The notes beneath the pieces were generated by a model. It had not been told where the DNA came from. It did no database searches and saw nothing but the letters and a program-made list of their open reading frames with translations. The position numbers and the translations under genes are program-made. Positions 15,738 through 25,483 of a stretch of DNA of 64,000 nt are shown here, one piece after another. Where the stretch lies: the NCBI RefSeq assembly GCF_014200375.1, contig NZ_JACHBP010000001.1:62001-126000 (forward strand), in the 5' to 3' direction. Within the stretch, counting starts at the first letter, position 1, and every line of letters begins with the position of its first letter. Source of the stretch: Terrimesophilobacter mesophilus (GTDB lineage Bacteria > Actinomycetota > Actinomycetes > Actinomycetales > Microbacteriaceae).

Positions 15738-17684
15738 GTGACCGCACACGCATCCGGTACCCGTTCCGCCCCGAAGACCCTCGTGAGATTCCTCACGGTC
15801 GTCCTCGGCTTCTCTCTGGCCTTGACGGCGTGCGCCGTCGTTCCGCCGGTCAAGAAGGACGTCAACACCGCGCCGAAGAAGACCGAGGTCACCGTGCAGG
15901 TGCTGTACGCCAAGGGGGACACCGGAGGGCACTCCGAGCAGAGGATCTCCGTGAGACCGTCGGATGACGGCGAGTTCTCGATCGACATCTCCGAGGACGA
16001 GGTCTCCGGATTCGGGGACATGATCCGCGCAGCATCCTGGAACGCCGTCATGGTTGCGACGGTGCTCACCGGTGCTTCGCTCGCGAACCAGTACCGCTTC
16101 GAACTGAGCGGGCGGGTGGACGGGCCGAGTGCGGGCGGCCTCACGACCGCTGCGGTGCTGTCGCTCTTCCTCGGCGACGACATCCTGAAGGGTGTATCGA
16201 TGACGGGAACGATCAATCCGACGGGCACGATCGGGCCGGTGGGCGGGATCCCGCAGAAGCTGCAGGGGGTCATCGACTCCGGAGAATTCACGAAGATCCT
16301 GATCCCGGCGGGCCAGCGCAATGCTGTCGACCCGTCAGGCACGGCGGTCGATCTCGTGACGATGGGCAAAGAGGGCGGCGTCGAGGTCGTCGAGGTGGCC
16401 GACATCTACGAGGCGTACAAGCACCTGACCGGGAAGGACCTCCCTGTTCCGGAACGGAGCGCCGACCCGCGGGTGAGCGAGGCCGGGTACGCCAAGCTCA
16501 AGAGTGCGGCAGATGCAGAACTTGCCGGCTTCGCGCAGGCAGTCGCCGACTACCGCGCCCTGTCCACTCAGGTGCAGGATGTCGGCGCTGCGGTATTCCA
16601 GGATGCGGCGCAATACGCCGATCGCGCCCGCAACCTCCAGTCGCAGGGCATCCAGGGCGGCGCATTCATCGAGGCGCTCTCAGCGAACTTCCTTCTGCGT
16701 GCCGCGACCAATGCCTATATGACTGCACAGCTCGCGCTGCACCAGGGGGTTCCTGCGCTGTCCGCCAAACTCGCCGGCACTGCGACGGTGGAGGACAAGT
16801 TCGTCGCGTTCCTCGACCAACTGGGGACCTACACACCGAAGACGCTCACCGACGTCGAGAACCTGGTGACCGCCTACGGAAACGCCTTCGACGCGTTCTC
16901 CCTGCTCGGGTACGCCTCGGATGCGCTCGACACCGTCCTCGCCAATGCGAAGGACGGCGCATACTCCAGCATTGAAGCGCTCCTGGATGCCGCACTCACT
17001 CCTCTTCTGCTGTTCGAATTCGCGAGCGGCCAGGTCGACGCGACGAAGTCGATCTTCGAGGTGGGCCGGGACAACGGCGGGGCGCCCATCGCGAAGAACG
17101 TCGATCTCGATGCCATCGGGTCATTCTTCCGTCGCGGGGCAGACGCGAACTGGGAAGCCTTCGAGGCCGGGTTCGTGCAACAGCAGGCCACGAGGTACGG
17201 GCTCTCCAACGATGTGTTCCGCGGCTATCTCATGGATGCCGACCTTGCCGTCGCACTGTCCTACAGCGCTAAGCAGCGGCTGGGGCTCATCCAGAACTAC
17301 ATCGGAGAGGGCAAGCCGAATGCCGCGTATGCGGCGATGGGCTACGGCTTCCTCAACTACTCGCGAAACGCGATCCACATCGAGAAGTACTACAGCAACG
17401 GAGTGCTGAACGATGATCTCGAGGTCATCGGTGTCCGGTCCGAGATCGCCCTGGCGAGAGCGCTCGACCTCGGCAGGGCCCAGGTCTCGCAGGCGGTCGG
17501 TGTGCTCGACGGCAAGGGCACCATGCCCGTGCTCACCGTGGCCGACTTCGAGAGCGCAGGCGTCAATCGCGAAGGTGACATCGCCGACAAATTCGAGGTC
17601 ATCGAAAACTACTCCGGGCAGTTCATCATGTCGCGCATTCTCGCCTTTGTCGGCGGCTTCCCCTCGGAGGGATACACGCGCTGA
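15738..17684 (+). CDS. Lipoprotein with Lon-type (S16) Ser-Lys protease domain and large helical C-terminus
   Basis: A 648-residue predicted lipoprotein. The signal peptide ends in LTAC, with Cys32 as the lipidation site, so the mature protein faces outward. Residues about 50-235 resemble the Lon proteolytic domain: VDGPSAGGLTTAAVLSLFLG with nucleophile Ser131 and MTGTINPTGTIGPVGGIPQK with Lys174. The 43-residue spacing equals S679-K722 of E. coli Lon. No AAA+ ATPase or Lon substrate domain is present, so it should work without ATP. The remaining 400 residues are mostly predicted helix, with no motif I know. From memory, secreted archaeal S16-like proteases (COG1750) have a similar signal-plus-Lon layout. 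The start is GTG with AAAGGAAA upstream. Expression is probably set by the divergent TetR protein. Confidence 0.8.
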   Translation: MTAHASGTRSAPKTLVRFLTVVLGFSLALTACAVVPPVKKDVNTAPKKTEVTVQVLYAKGDTGGHSEQRISVRPSDDGEFSIDISEDEVSGFGDMIRAASWNAVMVATVLTGASLANQYRFELSGRVDGPSAGGLTTAAVLSLFLGDDILKGVSMTGTINPTGTIGPVGGIPQKLQGVIDSGEFTKILIPAGQRNAVDPSGTAVDLVTMGKEGGVEVVEVADIYEAYKHLTGKDLPVPERSADPRVSEAGYAKLKSAADAELAGFAQAVADYRALSTQVQDVGAAVFQDAAQYADRARNLQSQGIQGGAFIEALSANFLLRAATNAYMTAQLALHQGVPALSAKLAGTATVEDKFVAFLDQLGTYTPKTLTDVENLVTAYGNAFDAFSLLGYASDALDTVLANAKDGAYSSIEALLDAALTPLLLFEFASGQVDATKSIFEVGRDNGGAPIAKNVDLDAIGSFFRRGADANWEAFEAGFVQQQATRYGLSNDVFRGYLMDADLAVALSYSAKQRLGLIQNYIGEGKPNAAYAAMGYGFLNYSRNAIHIEKYYSNGVLNDDLEVIGVRSEIALARALDLGRAQVSQAVGVLDGKGTMPVLTVADFESAGVNREGDIADKFEVIENYSGQFIMSRILAFVGGFPSEGYTR

Positions 17685-17707
17685 ATTCTGACCTGCCGGA
17701 CGCCAAC

Positions 17708-17713
17708 TAAAGT
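17708..17713 (+). promoter_or_regulatory. Leaderless-type -10 of thrS
   Basis: TAAAGT followed by 7 nt and the ATG at 17721. No ribosome binding site is evident. Confidence 0.5.
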
Positions 17714-17720
17714 TGATGGA

Positions 17721-19676
17721 ATGAGCAGCCAGAAGACCGGATTCGACCTGTATGAGGACCGCAGCATCGTCGCGATGCGCGTCAACGGCGAACTGCGGGA
17801 CCTGGCGACGACGGTCACGGATGCCGACACCGTCGAGCCCGTGGCGATCGACTCCCCGGATGGGCTGAACATCCTGCGGCACTCCGCCGCGCACGTCACA
17901 GCGCAGGCCGTGCAGGCGATCAATCCGGAGGCGAAGCTCGGCATCGGCCCGCCGATCACCGACGGCTTCTACTACGACTTCGACGTCGAGACCCCGTTCA
18001 CCCCCGAGGACCTCAAGGCCATCGACAAGGAGATGGCCCGCATCGTCAAGCAGGGCCAGCGGTTCCAGCGGCGCGTGGTCACCGAGGAGGAGGCGCGGGC
18101 CGAGCTTGCATCCGAACCCTACAAACTCGAACTCATCGGGTTGAAGGGCGGGACCGCAGAGGACGAGTCCGTCGAAGTCGGCGGCGCAGACCTCACGATC
18201 TACGACAACGTCGATGCGAAGACGGGGGAGACCCTGTGGAAGGACCTCTGCCGCGGCCCGCACCTGCCGAACACCCGTCTGATCGGCAACGGATACGCCC
18301 TCACCCGCGTCGCGGCCGCCTACTGGCGCGGCTCGGAGAAGAACAAGCAGCTCCAGCGCATCTACGGGACCGCCTGGCCGACCAAAGACGAATTGCGCGC
18401 GTACCAGGTGCGCCAGGAGGAGGCCGCCCGGCGCGACCATCGCAAGCTCGGCAAGGAGCTCGACCTGTTCTCCTTCCCTGAGGAGATCGGCTCCGGTCTC
18501 TCGGTGTGGCATCCGCGCGGAGGCATTGTGCGCGAGGAGATCGAGCAGCACGCGAGGCGCCGCCACCGCGAAGCCGGCTACACCTACGTGTACACACCGC
18601 ACATCGCGAAGCAGGACCTGTTCCTGCAGTCGAACCACCTCGTGACCTACAAAGAGGGCATGTTCCCCCCGATCCGCATGGACGAGGAGGTGGACGGCGA
18701 TGGCAACATCACCAAGGAGGGCGTCGACTACTACCTCAAACCCATGAACTGCCCGATGCACATCCTCATCTACAAGGAGCGCGGGCGCAGCTACCGCGAC
18801 CTGCCGATGCGTCTGGCGGAGAACGGCACCGTATACCGCAATGAGCTCTCCGGGGCCCTGCACGGCCTCACGAGGGTGCGCGGCTTCACGCAGGACGACT
18901 CCCACCTCTTCGTCGCGCCGGATCAGTTGCAGGACGAGGTCGCGAAAGTCCTCGACTTCGTGGTCTCCATGCTGCGCGACTTCGGCCTCACCGAGTTCTC
19001 GCTCGAGCTCTCGATGAAGGACGAGCACAAGGACAAGTGGATCGGCTCCGAGGAGTTCTGGGCGAGCTCTACGGATGCCCTGCGCCAGGTCGCCCTGCGC
19101 AGCGGGCTGAAGCTCACCGAGGTGCCGGGCGAGGCCGCCTTCTACGGGCCGAAGATCGACCTCAAGACCCGGGATGCGATCGGCCGGGAATGGCAGTTGT
19201 CCACCGTCCAGGTCGACCCGAACCTCCCGGAGCGCTTCGACCTCGAGTTCACCGATCGCGACGGCACCCGCCAGCGCCCGATCATGATCCACCGCGCGCT
19301 GTTCGGATCGATCGAGCGGTTCTTCGCCATTCTGCTCGAGCACTATGCCGGGGCGTTCCCGGTGTGGCTCTCGCCCGTGCAGGCCATCGGCATTCCGGTC
19401 GCCGAGGAGTACTACGACTACGTGAGCGGTATCGTCGAGCAGCTGAGGGCGGCCGGCGTGCGCGCCGAGGTCGACACCTCCAGCGACCGGATGCCCAAGA
19501 AGATCCGCAACGCCACCCTGCAGAAGATCCCGTTCCAGCTCATCGCGGGGGAGGAGGACCGCGCAGCCGGCGCCGTGAGCTTCCGGTTCCGAGACGGCCA
19601 CCAGGAGAACGGCATCCCGGTCGCGGACGCGATCGAGCGCATCCGAACCGCCATCGCCGAACACGCGCAGGTCTGA
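17721..19676 (+). CDS. thrS: Threonyl-tRNA synthetase
   Basis: A 651-residue class II aminoacyl-tRNA synthetase charging tRNA-Thr. The editing domain starts with [15 protein letters not shown] (HxxxH) and includes [10 protein letters not shown]. The catalytic core has motif 2 [32 protein letters not shown] with the zinc-ligand Cys, and motif 3 [16 protein letters not shown]. The anticodon-binding domain is at the C-terminus. Oddity: the usual N-terminal TGS domain is only half present; the protein begins about 15 residues before RVNGEL, and the only upstream in-frame space is 12 codons, bounded by the TGA of the previous gene, with no normal start codon. The same thrS-HIT order is found in M. 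tuberculosis. Confidence 0.96.
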   Translation: MSSQKTGFDLYEDRSIVAMRVNGELRDLATTVTDADTVEPVAIDSPDGLNILRHSAAHVTAQAVQAINPEAKLGIGPPITDGFYYDFDVETPFTPEDLKAIDKEMARIVKQGQRFQRRVVTEEEARAELASEPYKLELIGLKGGTAEDESVEVGGADLTIYDNVDAKTGETLWKDLCRGPHLPNTRLIGNGYALTRVAAAYWRGSEKNKQLQRIYGTAWPTKDELRAYQVRQEEAARRDHRKLGKELDLFSFPEEIGSGLSVWHPRGGIVREEIEQHARRRHREAGYTYVYTPHIAKQDLFLQSNHLVTYKEGMFPPIRMDEEVDGDGNITKEGVDYYLKPMNCPMHILIYKERGRSYRDLPMRLAENGTVYRNELSGALHGLTRVRGFTQDDSHLFVAPDQLQDEVAKVLDFVVSMLRDFGLTEFSLELSMKDEHKDKWIGSEEFWASSTDALRQVALRSGLKLTEVPGEAAFYGPKIDLKTRDAIGREWQLSTVQVDPNLPERFDLEFTDRDGTRQRPIMIHRALFGSIERFFAILLEHYAGAFPVWLSPVQAIGIPVAEEYYDYVSGIVEQLRAAGVRAEVDTSSDRMPKKIRNATLQKIPFQLIAGEEDRAAGAVSFRFRDGHQENGIPVADAIERIRTAIAEHAQV

Positions 19677-19678
19677 CC

Positions 19679-20203
19679 ATGGAGGATTCAGCGGATTTCG
19701 CGGCCGTTCCGGATGCCTTCCAGCGCCTGTGGACCCCGCACCGTCTCGTATACGTGCAGGACCAGACGCAACCGGGCGAACACGACTGTCCGTTCTGCGC
19801 GGCGCCGGGCATGGATGACGAGAAGGCGCTCATCGTCGCCCGCGGCGAACACGCATACGTCCTCCTGAACCTGTTCCCCTACAACTCAGGGCACCTTCTC
19901 GTCTGCCCGTATCGCCATGTTGCGCTGTATGACGACGCGACGAGCGAGGAGGTCGGCGAGATCGCGAGCCTCACGCAGACAGCGATGAGAGTGGTCCGAT
20001 CCGTGTCGAACTGCGACGGGTTCAACCTCGGAATGAACCAGGGGCAGGTCGCCGGCGCGGGGATCGCGGCGCACCTGCACCAGCACATCGTGCCCCGCTG
20101 GGCCCTCGACTCCAACTTCTTCCCGATCATCGCGGAGACGAAGGCGCTTCCGAAGCTGCTCGGCGAGGTGCGCCGGGAAATCGCGGCGGCATGGCCGGGA
20201 TAG
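19679..20203 (+). CDS. HIT-domain protein, Ap4A phosphorylase-like
   Basis: A 174-residue HIT-superfamily nucleotide hydrolase/transferase. The catalytic HLHQHIVPRW motif (His132, 134, 136) is present; CPFC (37-40) near the N-terminus could help bind a metal. M. tuberculosis Rv2613c, which sits at the same place next to thrS, is a diadenosine tetraphosphate phosphorylase, so degradation of Ap4A made by aminoacyl-tRNA synthetases is the likely role (by family and synteny). ATG 19679 lies 2 bp after the thrS stop. Its TAG stop is also the first half of the next gene's -10 hexamer. Confidence 0.9.
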   Translation: MEDSADFAAVPDAFQRLWTPHRLVYVQDQTQPGEHDCPFCAAPGMDDEKALIVARGEHAYVLLNLFPYNSGHLLVCPYRHVALYDDATSEEVGEIASLTQTAMRVVRSVSNCDGFNLGMNQGQVAGAGIAAHLHQHIVPRWALDSNFFPIIAETKALPKLLGEVRREIAAAWPG

Positions 20204-20206
20204 AAT
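20201..20206 (+). promoter_or_regulatory. Leaderless-type -10 of pdxS, overlapping the HIT stop codon
   Basis: TAGAAT, then 6 nt (AGGGGC), then the pdxS ATG at 20213. The first three bases are the TAG stop of the HIT gene. Confidence 0.55.
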
Positions 20207-20212
20207 AGGGGC

Positions 20213-21118
20213 ATGGCCAAGACCGAGAAAAACACCGCAGAACTGGGCACCAGCCGCGTCAAGCGCGGACTGGCCGAGATGCTCAAGGGCGGTGTGATCA
20301 TGGACGTCGTGACCGCTGACCAGGCGAAGATCGCCGAGGATGCCGGCGCGGTCGCCGTCATGGCTCTCGAACGGGTTCCTGCTGACATCCGCTCGCAGGG
20401 CGGCGTCGCCCGGATGAGCGACCCGGATCTCATCGACGGCATCATCGAGGCCGTGTCGATCCCCGTCATGGCGAAAGCGCGCATCGGCCATTTCGTCGAG
20501 GCCCAGATCCTCGAAGCGCTCAAGGTCGACTACATCGACGAATCCGAGGTGCTGAGCCCCGCCGACTACTCGAACCACATCGACAAGTGGAACTTCACCG
20601 TCCCCTTCGTGTGCGGCGCGACCAACCTCGGCGAGGCGCTGCGCCGCATCACCGAGGGTGCGGCGATGATCCGCTCGAAGGGCGAGGCGGGCACCGGAGA
20701 CGTGTCGGAGGCGACCAAGCACATCCGCACGATTCTCGGCGAGATCAATGCGCTCAAGTCCAAGACGAAGGACGAGCTCTACGTCGCCGCCAAGGAGTTG
20801 CAGGCGCCGTACGAACTCGTCGCGGAGGTCGCGGCGACCGGAAAGCTCCCCGTCGTCCTGTTCACGGCAGGCGGAGTCGCCACGCCGGCGGATGCCGCTC
20901 TCATGATGCAGCTCGGCGCCGACGGCGTGTTCGTCGGATCCGGCATCTTCAAGTCGGGCAACCCTGCCCAGCGCGCGGCGGCGATCGTCAAGGCGACGAC
21001 GTTCTTCGACGACGCCGCTGTGCTCGCGGATGTGTCCCGCGGACTCGGTGAGGCCATGGTCGGAATCAATGTCTCCGACCTGCCTGCTCCCCACCGGCTG
21101 TCCGAGCGCGGCTGGTAG
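20213..21118 (+). CDS. pdxS: Pyridoxal 5'-phosphate synthase, lyase subunit PdxS
   Basis: A 301-residue (beta/alpha)8 subunit that builds PLP from ribose 5-phosphate, glyceraldehyde 3-phosphate and ammonia. It is highly conserved: [56 protein letters not shown] and [20 protein letters not shown] with the phosphate-binding loop GSGIFKSG. It works as a 12-mer with PdxT, encoded 18 bp downstream. Expression appears to start at its own leaderless promoter. Confidence 0.98.
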   Translation: MAKTEKNTAELGTSRVKRGLAEMLKGGVIMDVVTADQAKIAEDAGAVAVMALERVPADIRSQGGVARMSDPDLIDGIIEAVSIPVMAKARIGHFVEAQILEALKVDYIDESEVLSPADYSNHIDKWNFTVPFVCGATNLGEALRRITEGAAMIRSKGEAGTGDVSEATKHIRTILGEINALKSKTKDELYVAAKELQAPYELVAEVAATGKLPVVLFTAGGVATPADAALMMQLGADGVFVGSGIFKSGNPAQRAAAIVKATTFFDDAAVLADVSRGLGEAMVGINVSDLPAPHRLSERGW

Positions 21119-21136
21119 GTCACCAAAACGTCCGCA

Positions 21137-21721
21137 TTGCGCATCGGCGTTCTCGCGCTCCAGGGGGACTTCCGGGAACACATCTCCGTACTGAAGGGCT
21201 TCGGGGCGGATGCCGTTCCTCTGCGTCGCGCGAGTGAACTCTCCGAGGTCAACGGCCTCGTCATCCCGGGCGGAGAGTCCAGCGTCATGGACAAACTCGC
21301 CCGCACCTTCGAGTTGCGCGATCCGCTGCGCACGGCGATCGCTGACGGACTGCCGGTGTACGGCACGTGCGCAGGCCTCATCATGCTGTCGACGAACATT
21401 CTGGACGGCATCGAGGGGCAGGAGAGCCTCGGTGGCATCGACATCGACGTCCGGCGCAACGCGTTCGGGTCGCAGACGGACTCCTTCGAAGTCGATCTCG
21501 ACGTTCCGGCGATCGGGGAGGCGCCGCTCCACGCGGTGTTCATCCGGGCTCCCGTCGTCGAGCGCATCGGGGACGGGGTTGACGCTCTCGCAACGCTCGA
21601 AGACGGCCGCGTCGTCGCCGTGCAGCAGGGCAACCTGCTCGGCACGTCGTTCCACCCCGAGATGACCGAGGACCACCGCTTCCACTCGTACTTCCTGGAC
21701 AGGGTGCGCGCGTCACGCTGA
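21137..21721 (+). CDS. pdxT: Pyridoxal 5'-phosphate synthase, glutaminase subunit PdxT
   Basis: A 194-residue class I glutamine amidotransferase that feeds ammonia to PdxS. It has the triad Cys78 (YGTCAGLIM) and His173/Glu175 (SFHPEMTED) and the [11 protein letters not shown] motif of the PdxT family. The start is TTG at 21137, giving [12 protein letters not shown], which aligns with the normal PdxT N-terminus. No ATG or GTG lies between the pdxS stop and this codon, and no Shine-Dalgarno is seen, so initiation probably depends on coupling to pdxS. Confidence 0.96.
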   Translation: MRIGVLALQGDFREHISVLKGFGADAVPLRRASELSEVNGLVIPGGESSVMDKLARTFELRDPLRTAIADGLPVYGTCAGLIMLSTNILDGIEGQESLGGIDIDVRRNAFGSQTDSFEVDLDVPAIGEAPLHAVFIRAPVVERIGDGVDALATLEDGRVVAVQQGNLLGTSFHPEMTEDHRFHSYFLDRVRASR

Positions 21722-21727
21722 GCGGCC

Positions 21728-22357
21728 ATGCTGGGTGGCATGAAGATCTACTCCGACTTCCCTGCCCGTCGCACACTCCAGATCGCCGCCGATCTGCTCG
21801 CCGTCGCCGTCATGGCCCTCGGGGTCTGGCTCGGTGTCGCAATCGCCTCCACCATCGCGGTGTTCGCCGTCGTGGGCAGGCAGCTCGAGAGTGCGGGGCT
21901 CGGCTTCCAGGGAGCGATGGCGGATGCCGGCGACGTTCTCGGGCGGTTGCCGATCATCGGCGACGCTGCGCGGGCCCCCTTCGATTCCGCGAGGGGCACG
22001 GGAGGGGCACTCGCCTCGGCCGGCAGCTCCACGGAGAACTTCATCCTGTCGACCTCCGTGGTCGTCGGGGTGATCGTCGCGGTTGCGATCGTCGCGATCG
22101 TGCTCTGGGTGTGGCTGCGACGACGCATCCGGTTCGCGCGCAGGGCCACGGAGGCGAACAGGCTCGCCAGGATGCCGGGCGGGTACCACCTTCTGGCGCT
22201 GCACGCGCTCGTCGGCGCCTCCAAAGCCGAACTGACCGCGATCGCCCCTGATCCCGTTGCAGGCTGGCGTGCGGGTGACGCCAGGGTGGTCCGCGCGCTC
22301 GCCGAGCTTGAGCTGCGACGGGCCGGTGTGCGGCTGCCGGCGGATCCGGCTCGGTAG
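21728..22357 (+). CDS. Hypothetical protein with two transmembrane segments
   Basis: A 209-residue protein I do not recognise. Hydrophobic segments at about 18-49 and 108-130 flank a Gly/Ala-rich region with the low-complexity GTGGALASAGSS; a basic stretch (RRRIRFARRATEANRLARM) follows the second segment, so the soluble C-terminal part (about 135-209) should be cytoplasmic. A second ATG at 21740 could be the real start. It lies 6 bp after pdxT and just before yebC. Its TAG stop is part of the yebC -10 hexamer. Confidence 0.75.
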   Translation: MLGGMKIYSDFPARRTLQIAADLLAVAVMALGVWLGVAIASTIAVFAVVGRQLESAGLGFQGAMADAGDVLGRLPIIGDAARAPFDSARGTGGALASAGSSTENFILSTSVVVGVIVAVAIVAIVLWVWLRRRIRFARRATEANRLARMPGGYHLLALHALVGASKAELTAIAPDPVAGWRAGDARVVRALAELELRRAGVRLPADPAR

Positions 22358-22360
22358 AAT
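22355..22360 (+). promoter_or_regulatory. -10 hexamer of yebC, overlapping the upstream stop codon
   Basis: TAGAAT, whose first three bases are the stop of the preceding gene. Unlike the leaderless cases, a 30-nt leader with AAGGG before the GTG start follows. Confidence 0.5.
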
Positions 22361-22390
22361 ACCGGGGGACATCCGAGAGAAGGGCGCACC

Positions 22391-23155
22391 GTGAGCGGGC
22401 ATTCCAAGTGGGCTACGACCAAACACAAGAAGGCGATCATCGACTCCCGCCGCGCGAAGTCGTTCGCGAAGCTCATCAAGAACATCGAGGTCGCTGCGAA
22501 GATCGGCGGCGCAGACCTCTCCGGAAATCCCACGCTCGTCGACGCCATCCAGAAGGCGAAGAAGACGAGCGTACCGAATGACAACATCGACCGCGCCGTC
22601 AAGCGTGGAGCGGGCCTCACCGGAGAGTCGATCGACTACCAGACCATCATGTACGAGGGTTACGGCCCGCATGGCGTCGCCCTGCTCGTCGAGTGCCTGA
22701 CCGACAACAAGAATCGCGCGGCCGCCGAGGTGCGCACGATCATGTCCCGCAATGGCGGGACCATGGCCGACCCTGGCAGCGTTGCATACAACTTCAACCG
22801 CAAGGGCGTGATCTCGATCACGAAGGTCGACGGGGTCAGCGAGGACGACATCCTCATGGCCGTTCTCGACGCCGGCGCGGAGGAGGTCAACGACCAGGGC
22901 GGCGGATTCGAGGTCATCACCGATCCGGGGCAACTCGTCGCCGCGCGCACCGCGCTGCAGGAGGCCGGGATCGACTACGACTCCTCCGAGGCCGAGTTCG
23001 TGCCGAGCCTGACGGTCGATGTCGACGCGGAGACCGCGCGCAAGGTGTTCCGACTCATCGATGCGCTCGAGGACAGTGACGACGTTCAGAACATCTTCGC
23101 CAACTTCTCGATCCCCAGCGACGTCCAGGCCGAGCTCGACGCGGACGAGGACTAG
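22391..23155 (+). CDS. yebC: YebC/PmpR-family regulator
   Basis: A 254-residue YebC-family protein. The N-terminal signature [20 protein letters not shown] and the later [20 protein letters not shown] and YEGYGPHG blocks are unmistakable. Family members act as DNA-binding regulators or, as shown more recently for some, as translation factors at difficult proline stretches; the sequence does not decide between these. The GTG start follows AAGGG by 7 nt. The yebC-ruvCAB order is widespread in bacteria. Confidence 0.95.
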   Translation: MSGHSKWATTKHKKAIIDSRRAKSFAKLIKNIEVAAKIGGADLSGNPTLVDAIQKAKKTSVPNDNIDRAVKRGAGLTGESIDYQTIMYEGYGPHGVALLVECLTDNKNRAAAEVRTIMSRNGGTMADPGSVAYNFNRKGVISITKVDGVSEDDILMAVLDAGAEEVNDQGGGFEVITDPGQLVAARTALQEAGIDYDSSEAEFVPSLTVDVDAETARKVFRLIDALEDSDDVQNIFANFSIPSDVQAELDADED

Positions 23156-23164
23156 GCGACGCGG

Positions 23165-23749
23165 ATGTCGTTGCGGGTGCTGGGCGTCGACCCGGGGCTC
23201 ACGCGCTGCGGGGTCGGAGTCGTGGACGTCGCACGCAATCGCACGGCGACGCTCGTGGCCGTCGACGTCATCCGCACGTCGAAGGACGCGGACCTCGAGG
23301 AACGCCTGCTGGCCATCGGGAACGGTCTCGAGCGGATGCTCGACGAGTTCCGGCCGCACGCGGTGGCGCTCGAACGCGTCTTCTCGCAGCAGAATGTGCG
23401 CACGGTCATGGGCGTCGCCCAGGCGAGCGGCGTCGTGCTCTTCCTGTCCGCCAGGCGTGGTCTTGCGGTCGGACTCCACACCCCCACGGAGGTGAAGGCG
23501 GCGCTCACCGGGTTCGGCGGTGCGGACAAGAAGCAGCTCGGCGCGATGGTCGCCCGCGTGTTGAGACTGGATGCCGTGCCGACGCCCGCGGATGCGTCCG
23601 ACGCGCTCGCCCTGGCGATCTGTCACGCCTGGCGCTCTGGTGGTACTGCGGCACCGACGGGTGCCGCGCTCACACCCGCGCAGGAGGCATGGCGCGCCGC
23701 CGAGCGGTCAGCGGGAAGGACGTCGGGCGACCGTAGGCTGGGGACATGA
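23165..23749 (+). CDS. ruvC: Holliday junction resolvase RuvC
   Basis: A 194-residue endonuclease that cuts Holliday junctions. All four catalytic acids are present: D9 ([10 protein letters not shown]), E70 ([11 protein letters not shown]), D143 and D146 ([16 protein letters not shown]), matching D7, E66, D138 and D141 of E. coli. ATG 23165 is preceded by TAGGCG-N6, a weak echo of the leaderless design in which TAG is the yebC stop. It overlaps ruvA by 4 bp (ATGA). Confidence 0.97.
   Translation: MSLRVLGVDPGLTRCGVGVVDVARNRTATLVAVDVIRTSKDADLEERLLAIGNGLERMLDEFRPHAVALERVFSQQNVRTVMGVAQASGVVLFLSARRGLAVGLHTPTEVKAALTGFGGADKKQLGAMVARVLRLDAVPTPADASDALALAICHAWRSGGTAAPTGAALTPAQEAWRAAERSAGRTSGDRRLGT
23734..23739 (+). 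promoter_or_regulatory. Leaderless-type -10 of ruvA inside ruvC
   Basis: TAGGCT followed by 6 nt (GGGGAC) and the ruvA ATG at 23746. It lies in the last codons of ruvC and could allow ruvAB expression without ruvC. Confidence 0.4.
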
Positions 23750-24360
23750 TCGCTGCGGTGAGGGGAACGGTGCTCGCAGTGGCCGGCACGAGCGCGATCA
23801 TCGAGGTCGGCGGGGTCGGACTTCAGGTCGCGGTGACCCCGTCGCACGCGCTCGAACTCCGCATCGGCACGGAGGCCAGCATGCGCACCGCGCTCATCGT
23901 GCGTGAGGATGAGCTCGCGCTCTACGGCTTCGCGGACCAGGACAGCCGCGAGCTCTTCGACCTGCTGCGCGGAGTGAGCGGGGTGGGTCCGAAGTCCGCC
24001 ATGGCCGTCCTGGCCGCGCTCGCCCCCGCCGATATCGCGTCTGCGGTGGCCAGGGAGGATGACGCTGCGTTCCGGAAGGTCTCCGGCATCGGGCCGAAGA
24101 CGGCGAAACTCATCATCGTGTCGCTTGCCGGGAAGGTCCATGTCGCTGCGGGCACCCGCAGCGGCCCAACCGCGAGTCCCACGATCTCCGAGAACGTCCT
24201 CGTGGCGCTCGTGGGCCTCGGCTGGTCGGAGCGGGTCGCCGCGCAGGCCGTCGACGACGCGATCGCCGCGGCATCAGAGTCGGAGCGCGACTCCGTGCCG
24301 ACCCTCCTCCGTCACGCCCTTGCGCGACTCACCCCCGGTTCAGGGCCGGTGCCCAAATGA
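23746..24360 (+). CDS. ruvA: Holliday junction branch migration protein RuvA
   Basis: A 204-residue protein that binds four-way junctions as a tetramer and loads RuvB. The N-terminal OB fold ([22 protein letters not shown]) is followed by two helix-hairpin-helix motifs ([17 protein letters not shown] and [16 protein letters not shown]) and the C-terminal RuvB-binding domain from about 150. It overlaps ruvC and ruvB by 4 bp each. Confidence 0.97.
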   Translation: MIAAVRGTVLAVAGTSAIIEVGGVGLQVAVTPSHALELRIGTEASMRTALIVREDELALYGFADQDSRELFDLLRGVSGVGPKSAMAVLAALAPADIASAVAREDDAAFRKVSGIGPKTAKLIIVSLAGKVHVAAGTRSGPTASPTISENVLVALVGLGWSERVAAQAVDDAIAAASESERDSVPTLLRHALARLTPGSGPVPK

Positions 24361-25394
24361 CGAGGGACGAGGACCCCACGACAGCGATCGTGCGGCCGAC
24401 CCCGGAATCGGAGGCCGAACTGGCGTTCGAGGGTGCGCTGCGCCCGAAAAATCTCGCGGAGTTCGTGGGCCAGGAGAAGGTGCGCGCCCAGCTCCAGTTG
24501 CTCCTGGATGCGGCGCGGATGCAGAACCGCACCCCCGACCACATCCTGCTCGCCGGCCCACCCGGCCTCGGCAAGACCACCCTGGCGATGATCGTCGCGG
24601 AGGAGAGCGGACATCCGCTGCGGATCTCGAGCGGCCCGGCCATCCAGCACGCTGGAGACCTCGCAGCAGTCCTGTCGTCGCTCGTGCCGGGCGAGATCCT
24701 CTTCATCGACGAGATCCACCGGATGGCGCGCTCCGCGGAGGAGATGCTCTACCTCGCGATGGAGGACTTCCGCATCGACATCATGGTCGGAAAGGGCGCC
24801 GGCGCGACATCCATACCGCTCGATCTCGCCCCGTTCACGCTCATCGGGGCGACGACCCGGTCGGGACTGCTGCCGAACCCCCTGAGGGATCGTTTCGGAT
24901 TCACGGCGCACCTGGAGTTCTACGAGACGCATGAGCTCGAAGAGGTTCTCGTGCGCGCCTCGCGGCTTCTCGCACTGGAGATCGCCTCCGACGCGACGGC
25001 GGAGATCGCGGGGCGCAGCCGTGGGACGCCGCGGATCGCGAACCGTCTACTCCGCCGCGTTCGCGACTACGCGCTCGTCCACGACACCGACGGCCTGCAC
25101 GCGGTTCACGCCGCGCTCGAACTGTACGACGTCGACGAACTGGGCCTGGATCGCCTCGACCGCGCCGTTCTCTCGGCCATCCTCGCCCGCTTCGACGGCG
25201 GCCCGGTCGGCCTCAACACGCTCGCGGTGTCGGTGGGCGAGGAGTCGGAGACCATCGAATCCGTCGTCGAGCCGTTTCTCGTGCGGGTGGGCCTCCTGAC
25301 CCGTACTCCTCGCGGTCGCGTCGCCACGAAGGCGGCCTGGCGACACCTCGGCATGACGCAAGAGTCACCGGGCCTCTTCGGGGATGACCTATAA
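24357..25394 (+). CDS. ruvB: Holliday junction branch migration ATPase RuvB
   Basis: A 345-residue AAA+ motor. Walker A is [14 protein letters not shown] (GKT at 72-74), Walker [12 protein letters not shown] and sensor 1 [11 protein letters not shown]; the C-terminal winged helix includes [17 protein letters not shown]. It closes the ruvCAB operon; its 3' end contains a perfect TATAAT that probably belongs to the yajC-secDF promoter. Confidence 0.98.
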   Translation: MTRDEDPTTAIVRPTPESEAELAFEGALRPKNLAEFVGQEKVRAQLQLLLDAARMQNRTPDHILLAGPPGLGKTTLAMIVAEESGHPLRISSGPAIQHAGDLAAVLSSLVPGEILFIDEIHRMARSAEEMLYLAMEDFRIDIMVGKGAGATSIPLDLAPFTLIGATTRSGLLPNPLRDRFGFTAHLEFYETHELEEVLVRASRLLALEIASDATAEIAGRSRGTPRIANRLLRRVRDYALVHDTDGLHAVHAALELYDVDELGLDRLDRAVLSAILARFDGGPVGLNTLAVSVGEESETIESVVEPFLVRVGLLTRTPRGRVATKAAWRHLGMTQESPGLFGDDL

Positions 25395-25395
25395 T
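25390..25395 (+). promoter_or_regulatory. Consensus -10 (TATAAT) upstream of yajC-secD-secF
   Basis: A perfect TATAAT overlaps the ruvB stop region, 94 nt before yajC. No good -35 is seen. The intervening leader shows no strong hairpin. Confidence 0.5.
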
Positions 25396-25483
25396 TCAAC
25401 CTGGCCCGCTCCTTTGCGGCGAACCGTCGCGCTGATTTCTTCTGGGCGGGCCACAGACAACTTCGGAAGGCCCCCTCGCCACC

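Noticed and set aside
17121-19664. 847-codon open frame on the minus strand opposite thrS
   Set aside because: It is the antisense of thrS and the lipoprotein end. Its composition (Arg, Gly, Asp, Val, Glu-rich, repetitive) is typical of GC-rich shadow frames, and thrS is certain.
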